From NCBI GenBank assembly GCA_964619485.1, contig CAZUCI010000002.1:28433-92432 (forward strand): a stretch of 64,000 nt of DNA. Reading direction: 5' to 3'. Within the stretch, counting starts at the first letter, position 1, and the number at the start of each line of letters is the position of its first letter. The position numbers and the translations under genes were made by a program. Positions 46,206 through 54,111 of this stretch are shown one piece after another. The notes beneath the pieces were generated by a model, which was given only the letters and a program-made list of their open reading frames with translations, made no database searches and was not told the DNA's origin. This DNA is from UBA2882 sp964619485. Its GTDB lineage: Bacteria; Bacillota; Clostridia; Lachnospirales; Lachnospiraceae.

Positions 46206-47519
46206 ATGTGGGCTTATGAAAGTGTATTTTATCAAATTTATCCATTGGGTTTTTGCGGAGCACCATTTGAAAATGATGGAGCTGTCTGCAACAGAATTAA
46301 GAAGGTAATCGATTGGATTCCTCATATAAAAAAGCTGGGCACAAATGCAATTTATTTTTCTCCTGTTTTTGAATCAGATACACACGGATACAATACAAGG
46401 GACTACACAAGGATTGACTGCAGACTTGGCACCAATGAGGATTTCGCAGAGGTTTGCAGGGCATTACATAAGGATGGAATTAAAATTGTATTAGATGGTG
46501 TATTTAACCACGTTGGAAGAGGGTTCTGGGCTTTTCAGGATGTTTTGAAGAACAGAGAGAGCTCTCCATATAAGGATTGGTTTTCCAGAATTGATTTCGG
46601 TGGGAATTCCAATTATAACGATGGACTGTGGTATGAAGGCTGGGAAGGAAATTATGATCTTGTGAAATTAAATCTTCGCAACGAAGAGGTCATTAACCAT
46701 ATTTTCCAGGCGATTGAAGGCTGGATCAGGGAATTTGAAATTGACGGACTGCGCCTTGATGTAGCATACTGCCTCGACCATGATTTTGCCAGAAGACTGA
46801 GAAGCTTTTGCGCTAGTAAAAAGGAAGATTTTTTCCTGGTTGGAGAAATGCTTCACGGTGACTATAAACAGCTGATGAATGATTCCATGCTGCATTCAGC
46901 TACGAATTATGAATGCTATAAGGGGCTTTATTCCAGCTTTAACAGTATGAATATGTTTGAAATAAATCATTCACTGCTTCGCCAGTTTGGTCCGGAGGAG
47001 TGGACTTTGTACAAAGGGAAACATCTGTTATCATTTGTGGATAACCATGATGTGAGCAGAATTGCCAGTATTTTAACCAATCCAGAGCATCTCCCGCTGA
47101 TTTATGCACTTACCTTTGGCATGCCGGGAATTCCATGTGTATATTATGGAAGTGAGTGGGGCGCAAAAGCAGATAAGAGCGAGGGTGACCCGGCACTGAG
47201 GGCTTCCTTTGATGCTCCTGTGGAAAATGAACTGTCGGAGTGGATTGGAAGGCTTGCAAGGGCAAAAAAAGAGAGCAAAGCATTAAATTATGGAACATTT
47301 CGTTCCGTGCTTTTAACCAATAAACAGTGTATTTTTGAGAGAAAAACTGAGGACGAGCGGGTTCTTGTTGCAATCAATGCGGATGGAGAAGCTTTTGATG
47401 CTCACTTTGATGCCGGATGTGGAATGGCTGTTGATTTAATCACAGGAGAGCCACACGACTTTGGAGGGGGAAGCAGACTTCCAGCCTACAGTGCTGCTTT
47501 CTGGAAAATGGAGAAATAG
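46206..47519 (+). CDS. GH13 alpha-glucosidase/cyclomaltodextrinase-like enzyme
   Basis: 437 residues. GH13 barrel with all catalytic residues: DGVFNHVG, GLRLDVAYC (nucleophile Asp185), LVGEMLHG (Glu214 acid/base) and FVDNHDVSR (Asp279). Compact size without N-terminal starch-binding domain and no signal peptide suggests an intracellular enzyme cutting imported maltodextrins or cyclodextrins. ATG 46206 is chosen: GAGGA lies about 8 bases upstream and the product starts MWAYESVFYQIYP as in relatives; ATG 46185 is in frame but lacks a ribosome site. A terminator follows. Confidence 0.9.
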   Translation: MWAYESVFYQIYPLGFCGAPFENDGAVCNRIKKVIDWIPHIKKLGTNAIYFSPVFESDTHGYNTRDYTRIDCRLGTNEDFAEVCRALHKDGIKIVLDGVFNHVGRGFWAFQDVLKNRESSPYKDWFSRIDFGGNSNYNDGLWYEGWEGNYDLVKLNLRNEEVINHIFQAIEGWIREFEIDGLRLDVAYCLDHDFARRLRSFCASKKEDFFLVGEMLHGDYKQLMNDSMLHSATNYECYKGLYSSFNSMNMFEINHSLLRQFGPEEWTLYKGKHLLSFVDNHDVSRIASILTNPEHLPLIYALTFGMPGIPCVYYGSEWGAKADKSEGDPALRASFDAPVENELSEWIGRLARAKKESKALNYGTFRSVLLTNKQCIFERKTEDERVLVAINADGEAFDAHFDAGCGMAVDLITGEPHDFGGGSRLPAYSAAFWKMEK

Positions 47520-47572
47520 GCATAATTGCGAAAGAACATAAAAAACAAGCGTTTTTTATTATGAAAACCTTG

Positions 47573-47603
47573 AAACCGTCCCAATTTCAGGGACGGTTTT
47601 TTT
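47573..47603 (+). terminator. Rho-independent terminator after the GH13 gene
   Basis: AAACCGTCCC pairs perfectly with GGGACGGTTT around AATTTCA, followed by T. It lies inside the apparent N-terminal extension of the ABC ATPase frame, which shows that extension is not translated. Confidence 0.92.
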
Positions 47604-47680
47604 GTCAGGGTGTTGTTCAGACGGCAGAGTGGGACGCTGTTGTAATGTACTACAAATATATATGTGGAAGGAAGTGCAGT

Positions 47681-48394
47681 ATGAAGAGTGATAGGGAAAC
47701 CGTTATACAGGTCAAAAATCTGTATAAGGTGTATCGGGTAGGTGATACCAAGGTACGAGCCTTGAACGGTGTTGATTTTGAAATTCACAGAGGGGAGTTC
47801 TGTGCGATTGTCGGAACCTCAGGCTCGGGCAAATCTACATTGCTGAACATGATGGCCGGTCTGGAAAAGCCAACCAAGGGTGAAATCATGATTGCAGGGG
47901 AGCATATGGAGCATAAGTCGGAAAATGAGCTCGTTGGCTTCAGAAGAGAACATATCGGTTTCATATTTCAGTCCTTCAATCTGATGGGGACGATGAATGC
48001 GGTGGAAAATGTTGCATTGCCGCTGACTTTTCAGGGAATTGATAAGGCCACTAGACTGAAAAAGGCCAATGAGGCAATTAAGCTTGTTGGACTTTCCAAA
48101 TATAAGGACCATAAACCGACGCAGATGTCAGGTGGACAGCAGCAGCGTGTCGGTGTTGCAAGAGCTCTGGTGGTGGACCCGGAAATCATTTTTGCAGATG
48201 AGCCCACAGGAAATCTGGATTCAAATACTTCAGAGGAAGTGATGCATCTGATGCAGAAGGTGGTCAGAGAGAATCATCAGACTTTGGTTATGGTAACTCA
48301 TGATAATCATCTTGCCAGTTATGCAGACCGAATCTTTCATATAAAGGATGGTAAAATTGTGAAAATAGAGGATCAGAGGGAGAAGAGAGAATGA
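47681..48394 (+). CDS. ABC transporter ATP-binding protein (MacB/LolD type)
   Basis: 237 residues. Walker A VGTSGSGKST, Q-loop FIFQSFNLM, signature MSGGQQQR, Walker B IIFADEPTGNLD, H-loop VTHD. Of the LolD/MacB class that pairs with an FtsX-type permease, found two genes downstream. The frame opens earlier, at 47561, but a terminator (47573-47603) lies in that part; ATG 47681 follows GGAAGGAAG. It overlaps the next gene by ATGA. Confidence 0.93.
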   Translation: MKSDRETVIQVKNLYKVYRVGDTKVRALNGVDFEIHRGEFCAIVGTSGSGKSTLLNMMAGLEKPTKGEIMIAGEHMEHKSENELVGFRREHIGFIFQSFNLMGTMNAVENVALPLTFQGIDKATRLKKANEAIKLVGLSKYKDHKPTQMSGGQQQRVGVARALVVDPEIIFADEPTGNLDSNTSEEVMHLMQKVVRENHQTLVMVTHDNHLASYADRIFHIKDGKIVKIEDQREKRE

Positions 48395-50019
48395 AACGAG
48401 AAAAAATGAAAAGAGGATTTAACAAAATTCTGACACTTGTGGCAGCTATTGCAATACTTGCAGTGTTTATGACTGAGATGTGGGTGCTTCCGTTGGAAGT
48501 ACACGCAGAAACCACCGGAAATGGAAGTGGCTCAGGTCTGATCAGCGGAAACGGATTGGACTTCGATACCACCCCTATCAGTACCAGTAATTTTGTCATG
48601 GTCGGCGGCAGCTGGGTTACCCCAACGGCTGTTTATGGAAGAACTGTGAATGTTGTTCTTCCTGTTGTCAATATGTCAACTACACCACTTTCCAATGTAA
48701 TTATTACACCTGTTATCTCAACCAATACAGGAGAATGGCCATTTGAAATTCAGACCAGTGGATATACACAGACCATCGCTGATTTGCCGGCAAAGGGAAA
48801 TGGGCAGGATGATATGACCAGAAGACGTGAGCTGACCTGGACCTTTACAACCAGATCAGACGTTTTGAATGGCTATTACAAAATCCCTTTTAACGTAATT
48901 TACTATGTAAATGGCGGCTATGAGACCACAACAATCACTACCTACGTAAAGGCAGTGGGAGCGCCCGGTAGTGGAAATGTATCAGATGGCGGAGCAACGC
49001 TCTCTACGCCGAGAGTTATTATTACCGGATTTGACACAGAGCCTGCAAAGGTTTATGCAGGGGATACCTTTACATTGACCCTTCATTTGAAAAATACATC
49101 CAAACGTACTGCTGTTTCCAATATGCAGATTAATCTTTCCACCCCAAAGGAAGGAAAGGATAACGATTCCACTTATGAGGCCTTTCTGCCAACCAGTGGT
49201 TCCAATACACTTTACATAGAAAAAATACCACAGAATGGAGCCTCAGATATTACTATTGAGATGACGGCAAAGGCAGACCTGGCTCAGAAACCATATCCAA
49301 TCAGTGTTTCCATGGATTATGAGGATTCCGAATACAAACCATATCAGGAAGAGGCAAATGTTTCCATCCCGATCAATCAGGAATCAAAGTTTGAAATCGG
49401 ATCTTTGGAGGTTACACCGACAGATGTTACTATCGGGGAACAGACCAACGTGATGTTCAGCATCTTCAACACCGGAAAGACAACACTCTATAATGTACAG
49501 GTCAAGTATGAGGGTGATACCATTGAAGGTGGAGAAGCTTTTGTTGGAAAAATTGAACCGGGTGCCACGGGAAATGTTGATACCATGGTAAATGCTGTTG
49601 CTGCGACGACAGATGATGGAACGGTAAAAGCAGTTGTTTATTATGAGGATGATGCCGGTAATGTATCCACAAAGGAGCAGGAATTTACGCTGATGGTCAG
49701 CGAGGCATATGATATGAGTGAGGATATGATGTATGACGAAACCATGGTGGAGGAGCCGGGCGGTGGAAAGGCATGGAAGGTCATTCTGGTTATCGTTATT
49801 CTTCTTGCCATTGCAGGTGGAATCACCACATTTATTCTGATTCGCAAAAAGAAAAAGGCCAAGAAGGATCAGGCTGAGCTCGAGGACGGATTAGAGGATG
49901 AGCTCCTGGAAGATGGTCTGCCGGAAGAAGACACAGACATGGGAGCACATGAGGAGCTTTATGATTCAGAGGAACAAAATTCGCAATCTGATGGTACAGA
50001 GTCGGACAGTGACAGGTAG
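48391..50019 (+). CDS. Secreted/anchored CARDB- or COG1361-like partner of the ABC cassette
   Basis: 542 residues. Signal peptide or anchor at 10-35 (ILTLVAAIAILAVFMTEMW...VHAE); a long extracellular part of Ig-like beta domains, with repeated motifs NMSTTPLSN, KNTSKRTAVSN, FNTGKTTLYN typical of CARDB/COG1361 domains; a C-terminal membrane helix (VILVIVILLAIAGGITTFILI) and then a basic and acidic tail in the cytosol. Genes of this kind next to MacB-like ATPases and permeases probably act as a fixed exterior partner, analogous to membrane-fusion proteins. Overlaps the ATPase gene by four bases. Confidence 0.75.
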   Translation: MKREKMKRGFNKILTLVAAIAILAVFMTEMWVLPLEVHAETTGNGSGSGLISGNGLDFDTTPISTSNFVMVGGSWVTPTAVYGRTVNVVLPVVNMSTTPLSNVIITPVISTNTGEWPFEIQTSGYTQTIADLPAKGNGQDDMTRRRELTWTFTTRSDVLNGYYKIPFNVIYYVNGGYETTTITTYVKAVGAPGSGNVSDGGATLSTPRVIITGFDTEPAKVYAGDTFTLTLHLKNTSKRTAVSNMQINLSTPKEGKDNDSTYEAFLPTSGSNTLYIEKIPQNGASDITIEMTAKADLAQKPYPISVSMDYEDSEYKPYQEEANVSIPINQESKFEIGSLEVTPTDVTIGEQTNVMFSIFNTGKTTLYNVQVKYEGDTIEGGEAFVGKIEPGATGNVDTMVNAVAATTDDGTVKAVVYYEDDAGNVSTKEQEFTLMVSEAYDMSEDMMYDETMVEEPGGGKAWKVILVIVILLAIAGGITTFILIRKKKKAKKDQAELEDGLEDELLEDGLPEEDTDMGAHEELYDSEEQNSQSDGTESDSDR

Positions 50020-50043
50020 ACTGGGGCAGAATAGGAGTAGCTT

Positions 50044-51432
50044 ATGAAATTTCTGGATTTGTTACGTCTGAGTACCAGCAGCCTTTTTAAAAGAAAGCTG
50101 CGTACCATCCTGACTGTACTGGGTGTTATGATTGGTGTGGCGTCCATTGTAGTTATGGTGTCACTTGGTCTTGGACTGAACAGAGCTTATACCAACCAAA
50201 TAGAGTCTTATGGAAGTCTTACAACCGTGACTGTTCTGGATGCTTCAAATTCGATGTATATGTATTCTGATTCCAGCAGTTCATCCAGTTCGGATACGGA
50301 AATTAAGAGACTGAATGAGGATGCCATCGAGGAGCTGAAAACGCTGCCTAATGTTGAACAGGTAATTCCAACACTGGAGATGTCCTGTCTTTTGAAAAGT
50401 GGTGCCTACGAGGCCTATGTCACGCTTGTGGGAATGCCGGACGGTGCACTGGAGAATCAAAAGGTGGAGCTGGAAACAGGTGAGTACCCGACAGAAAACG
50501 GCGGAAGCCTGAATGTCCTGTATGGAAATCAGGTAGCCGCGCAGTTCTATAATCCCAAAACCAACAGCGGATACTGGTATGATGGAACCATGGCAGATGT
50601 GGATCTTTTGAACGACACCACATTTTTTATACTGAATATGGATGATTATTATGCCAGTCAGAGCGGCGGAACAGATGAAAACGGCAACGTGGTAAAGAGA
50701 CCTAAAAAATATATTTTTGAGCCCTGCGGACTGATTGCGGGGGGCACGGATTCTTATAGCGATTATTCCTATAACGTGTATTGCAATATTGACGATTTGA
50801 AGGCGATTATAAAAAAAGAATTTAAGGGAAAGGTTATTCCGGGACAGCCAACCACAGCGGGTGGAAAGCCTTACAAGGAGCTGTTTTATTCCTCCCTTTT
50901 AGTGACAACGGATTCCATTGACCATGTACTTGATATTCAGTCACAGATTACCAATATGGGATATAGTGCCAACAGCCAGGCAGAGTGGATTCAGTCTGAT
51001 CAGAATACCATGAAGTATATTCAGCTTGTGCTGGGTGGAATTGGTGCTGTCTCCCTTCTGGTTGCGGCAATCGGAATTGCCAATACCATGATGATGTCTA
51101 TTTATGAGCGAACCAAGGAAATCGGTATTATGAAGGTTCTTGGCTGCGATATGAGAAATATTCAGGGTATGTTTTTAATTGAGGCGGGCTGTATTGGGTT
51201 TATCGGAGGAATTGTAGGACTGATTATCAGTTTTATCATTTCCAAGGTGATTAATGTTCTGGTAGCAGCCTTTGCAACGGACATGGGACTTTCCGGAAAC
51301 CTGTCCTATATTCCGTTCTGGCTGGCGGGACTGTCGCTGCTTTTTGCCATACTTGTTGGTATGATAGCGGGATTTTTCCCATCTCTACGTGCGATGAAGT
51401 TAAGTCCTCTTGCTGCAATCCGAAACGAATAG
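50044..51432 (+). CDS. ABC transporter permease (FtsX/MacB type)
   Basis: 462 residues. One N-terminal helix (LRTILTVLGVMIGVASIVVMV), a large external domain at about 45-310, and three C-terminal helices (GGIGAVSLLVAAIGIANTMMMSI; then the ERTKEIGIMKVLG loop) of the FtsX fold. Third gene of the export cassette. Cargo unknown; such sets often act in antimicrobial-peptide defence or lipoprotein handling. A terminator follows. Confidence 0.92.
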   Translation: MKFLDLLRLSTSSLFKRKLRTILTVLGVMIGVASIVVMVSLGLGLNRAYTNQIESYGSLTTVTVLDASNSMYMYSDSSSSSSSDTEIKRLNEDAIEELKTLPNVEQVIPTLEMSCLLKSGAYEAYVTLVGMPDGALENQKVELETGEYPTENGGSLNVLYGNQVAAQFYNPKTNSGYWYDGTMADVDLLNDTTFFILNMDDYYASQSGGTDENGNVVKRPKKYIFEPCGLIAGGTDSYSDYSYNVYCNIDDLKAIIKKEFKGKVIPGQPTTAGGKPYKELFYSSLLVTTDSIDHVLDIQSQITNMGYSANSQAEWIQSDQNTMKYIQLVLGGIGAVSLLVAAIGIANTMMMSIYERTKEIGIMKVLGCDMRNIQGMFLIEAGCIGFIGGIVGLIISFIISKVINVLVAAFATDMGLSGNLSYIPFWLAGLSLLFAILVGMIAGFFPSLRAMKLSPLAAIRNE

Positions 51433-51470
51433 GATTGCACGGGCAGAAATAAAAACAAATGGTTACAGGT

Positions 51471-51500
51471 AAAAAAGAGAGTGATTTACTCTCTTTTTTT
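51471..51500 (+). terminator. Rho-independent terminator of the ABC cassette
   Basis: AAAAAAGAGAGT pairs with ACTCTCTTTTTT around GATTT, followed by T. Short and AT-rich, and able to act in both directions. Confidence 0.82.
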
Positions 51501-51604
51501 ATAAAAGAAAACTCGTGCTCATGCAACTTGTGCAAAGAAAGAAACAAATTTTTGTGAAATATTGACAGAGGTTTCTCGGAAATTTTATGGAATCACCCCT
51601 GAAA

Positions 51605-51671
51605 TTATGGTATAATTTAACAAGTTGAAGCCTTGGGATACAGGCTTTAGAAGCAAAATAACTGGTATAAT
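51605..51671 (+). promoter_or_regulatory. Two extended -10 promoter elements upstream of the coiled-coil gene
   Basis: ATGGTATAATTTA at 51607-51619 and CTGGTATAATTTA at 51662-51674: two copies of TGGTATAAT, each an extended -10 site, 55 bases apart. Which one is used is not known. The TTGACA at about 51564 lies too far away to be the partner of the first. Confidence 0.5.
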
Positions 51672-51695
51672 TTATAGACTTAGGGGCGAGAGAAT

Positions 51696-53210
51696 ATGCA
51701 GGATAATGTAGGAATGGATGCAGCTAGAAAAGCAGCAGAAGAAGCAGCAAGAAAAGCAGCCGCAGCCGCAGCAATGAAAGCAGCGGAGGCAGGCGGGTCA
51801 AACGACAGCATGCAGAGACAGGCTAGAATGGCAAGAGAAGCAATGCAGGCAAAAACAGATACTGCCGCACAAAATGCCGGTCAGCAGCAAAATGCGGGGC
51901 AGATGCAGAATGCAGACCAGCCACAGAATGCTGCAGCAAGCAGAATTGCAATTGAGGCATCAAACCGTATCGCAGAGGAGGTTGCCAAGCAGGCAGCACA
52001 TGAGGCTGTTGACAAGGGCTCCAGCGAGAAGGATGCTGCCAGAAAGGTTGTGGAGGAAGAGGCAGTCCGCAAAACGATTTCCGATTCTACCAAGAAAGCA
52101 GCAGAGGAGATTGCAAACCGTGTTGTGGAGGAAAACAACGCCAAGGCTGTAGAGACAGCCAGGAGAATTGATGAGATTGTAAAGAAGGCCAAGGAGGATG
52201 CACTTCATAAAGCAGAGGCCGAATTAAAGATAAAGGTTGATGAGACTGTCAAAAAAGCGAAAGCAGAGGCTGATAAGGTTGTAGCGGATGCGGTTGCCAA
52301 GGTTGAAGCTGAGGCTAGAAAAAAGATGGAGGAGATCATCAAAAAGGCTGAGGAAGAAGCAAAGGCCACTGTCGCTGAGGCTAGAAAAAAGGCAGAGGAG
52401 AATGCGGAAATCAAGGTGGAGGCAATTCAGTTAAAGGCTGAAGCTGAAGCAAAGCATTCCGCAGATGACAGGGCAAAAGCAGCAGAGGAGGTCGCAAGGG
52501 TAAAGGCCTCTGAGGAAGTGAGAAAGGTAGAGGCTGAGGCAGCAAAGCAGGTCGAAGTAACTGTCTCCAGAGAAGCAATTCCAATTGCTTTGAGAGCTGC
52601 AACAGAAGCTGTAAAAGAGTTAGAGGCAGACAAGGCACGTAAAGCGGAAGAGGAACGAATCAGAAAAGCGCAGGAGGCAGAGCGTCTTCGTAAGGAAGCT
52701 GAGGAGAAGGCAAGATTAGAGGCTGAGGCTGAGGCAAGAAGAGCCGAGGAAGAACGCCTGAGAAAAGAAGCTGAGGCGAAGGCCAAGGCAGAAGTTGCCA
52801 TCAAAGCAAAGAGGGCAGCCGAGGAGCTTGCATTTAGAAAAATCCAGGAAGAAGAACGAAAGAAGAGTGAACAGGCAGTTGCACAGGCAAGGGAGGCCGC
52901 CGCAGCCGCTGCATCAGCACCACCAAAACCGGCACCGGCACCAACTGCACCTTTGGCAAAATCGGCAGCAGAGGCAGTTGCTGCTGCGACAGGACATACA
53001 GTTGCACAGGGGGCACCACAACCGGTTTCACCAGCACCACAGCCGGCTTCACAACCTTCTGTTACAGGAATTCCTGCCAATGGCAAGCTTTCCTTCGCAG
53101 AGTTTGAAAAGGCTGCAAAGAAGTTAAAGATTCTTCTGGATAATGGAATTATCACGCAGGAAGAGTTTGCATCAGAGAAGCAAAAGCTGGTCGCAAATAT
53201 GGAAATATAA
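51696..53210 (+). CDS. Long Ala/Glu/Lys coiled-coil protein with C-terminal SHOCT-like domain
   Basis: 504 residues. Residues 1-410 are almost only Ala, Glu, Lys and Arg in heptad-friendly order (e.g. AEAEARRAEEERLRKEAEAK), interrupted by Gln/Asn near 60-85. Residues 410-450 are Pro/Ala-rich, and 460-504 form a short helix pair (NGKLSFAEFEKAAKKLKILLDNGIITQEEF) typical of SHOCT or DUF4429-end domains, which mediate assembly. No signal peptide or membrane helix. Function unknown; a cytoskeletal or scaffolding role is inference. GGGGCGAGAG precedes ATG 51696. Confidence 0.8.
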   Translation: MQDNVGMDAARKAAEEAARKAAAAAAMKAAEAGGSNDSMQRQARMAREAMQAKTDTAAQNAGQQQNAGQMQNADQPQNAAASRIAIEASNRIAEEVAKQAAHEAVDKGSSEKDAARKVVEEEAVRKTISDSTKKAAEEIANRVVEENNAKAVETARRIDEIVKKAKEDALHKAEAELKIKVDETVKKAKAEADKVVADAVAKVEAEARKKMEEIIKKAEEEAKATVAEARKKAEENAEIKVEAIQLKAEAEAKHSADDRAKAAEEVARVKASEEVRKVEAEAAKQVEVTVSREAIPIALRAATEAVKELEADKARKAEEERIRKAQEAERLRKEAEEKARLEAEAEARRAEEERLRKEAEAKAKAEVAIKAKRAAEELAFRKIQEEERKKSEQAVAQAREAAAAAASAPPKPAPAPTAPLAKSAAEAVAAATGHTVAQGAPQPVSPAPQPASQPSVTGIPANGKLSFAEFEKAAKKLKILLDNGIITQEEFASEKQKLVANMEI

Positions 53211-53240
53211 AGTTTGTTTTGTTTAGAATTCACAAGAAAG

Positions 53241-53276
53241 CTTTGGCATTTTAGTAAAAGTGCCAAAGTTTTTTTT
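53241..53276 (+). terminator. Rho-independent terminator after the coiled-coil gene
   Basis: CTTTGGCA and TGCCAAAG pair around TTTTAGTAAAAG, which itself can extend the stem; eight T follow. Confidence 0.9.
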
Positions 53277-53347
53277 ATGCCTTGAAAGCATCATAGTCAA
53301 ATGATAAACTAATCATAAGGAAACTAAAAAACTGAAATTGGTTTCCG

Positions 53348-53445
53348 AGTTTCCAAACAAAGGAATGATGCAGGGTATGAAGTTTCCCAACAAAGGAATG
53401 ATGCAGGGTATGAAGTTTCCAAGCGGAGGAATTTGCAGGATATGA
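53348..53445 (+). repeat. 33 bp repeat (three copies) carrying ribosome-site and start codons
   Basis: Units start at 53348, 53381 and 53414. The first two are 33 bases and nearly identical (AGTTTCC, AACAAAGGAATGATGCAGGG, TATGA); the third is 32 bases and diverged. Each has a GGA and an ATG in the same relative place. They make up the leader ORF described separately. Confidence 0.9.
53365..53445 (+). CDS. Small leader ORF of repeated residues, stop overlapping the TetR start
   Basis: ATG 53365 (or 53377) opens a 26- or 22-codon frame MMQGMKFPNKG, MMQGMKFPSGG, ICRI, ending in TGA 53443-53445, which overlaps ATG 53442 of the TetR gene (ATGA). The product is little more than an 11-residue repeat. 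This looks like a leader translated to couple to TetR, or a by-product of the repeat. The function is inference. Confidence 0.4.
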   Translation: MMQGMKFPNKGMMQGMKFPSGGICRI

Positions 53446-54074
53446 AGAAAGAAAGCGACGATTCGACCATAGTAATGGAGCAGGAAGAAGTCAGAGTGAG
53501 AATTATTGAAGCTGCTATTGCAGAGTTCAACGAAAAAAGCATGAAGTTTACCATGGATGATCTGGCGAAAAGATTGATGATGAGCAAGAAGACGATTTAT
53601 CTTTTTTTTAAGGACAAGGAAAGCCTTTTTCTGGAGACAGCAGACTATTGCTTTAATAAAATCAAAGCGGCACAGCAGGAGATTATGGAAAATGAAAGCC
53701 TGAATGTGGTGGAAAAGCTGGAAAAAATTTTGATTGCCATGCCTGACTCTTATCGCACGGTGGATTTTCGTCAGGTTCATCTTTTGAAGAATCGTTATCC
53801 TAAAATATACAAAAAGGTTGCCGGCAGACTGGAAGGACAGTGGGAAGACACTATTTTTCTGCTGGAGGAAGGGATGAAAGAGGGAAAAATCAGAACAATT
53901 TCCATCCCTGTTTTCAAGGTTATGGTGGAGTCTACAATTTACACCTTTTTGACACAGTCTGTTCTAATTGAACATGAAATCAGCTATGAAGAAGGGTTGG
54001 AAGAGATGCTGGGTATTCTAATGAATGGGATTCGTTTAGAACAGCAAAACAGCAAAAAAGAGAAGCAGATATAG
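53442..54074 (+). CDS. TetR family regulator
   Basis: 210 residues. TetR HTH at about residues 20-65 (IIEAAIAEFNEKSMKFTMDD, LAKRLMMSKKTIYLFFKDKESLF), then an all-helical ligand domain. The first gene of the alpha-galactoside set, so probably controls it or an adjacent membrane-lipid gene. ATG 53442 is preferred over TTG 53433, which is only three bases from the GGAGGA ribosome site. Confidence 0.9.
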   Translation: MKKESDDSTIVMEQEEVRVRIIEAAIAEFNEKSMKFTMDDLAKRLMMSKKTIYLFFKDKESLFLETADYCFNKIKAAQQEIMENESLNVVEKLEKILIAMPDSYRTVDFRQVHLLKNRYPKIYKKVAGRLEGQWEDTIFLLEEGMKEGKIRTISIPVFKVMVESTIYTFLTQSVLIEHEISYEEGLEEMLGILMNGIRLEQQNSKKEKQI

Positions 54075-54111
54075 GCTGCCGAAGTATGTAAATGTAAGGA
54101 GGAAATGGAAG

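Noticed and set aside
47561..47680. N-terminal extension of the ABC ATPase
   Set aside because: It contains the perfect terminator at 47573-47603; the start is at 47681.
52427..53266. 279-codon minus-strand ORF over the coiled-coil gene
   Set aside because: Shadow of Ala/Glu/Lys codons on the other strand, no ribosome site.
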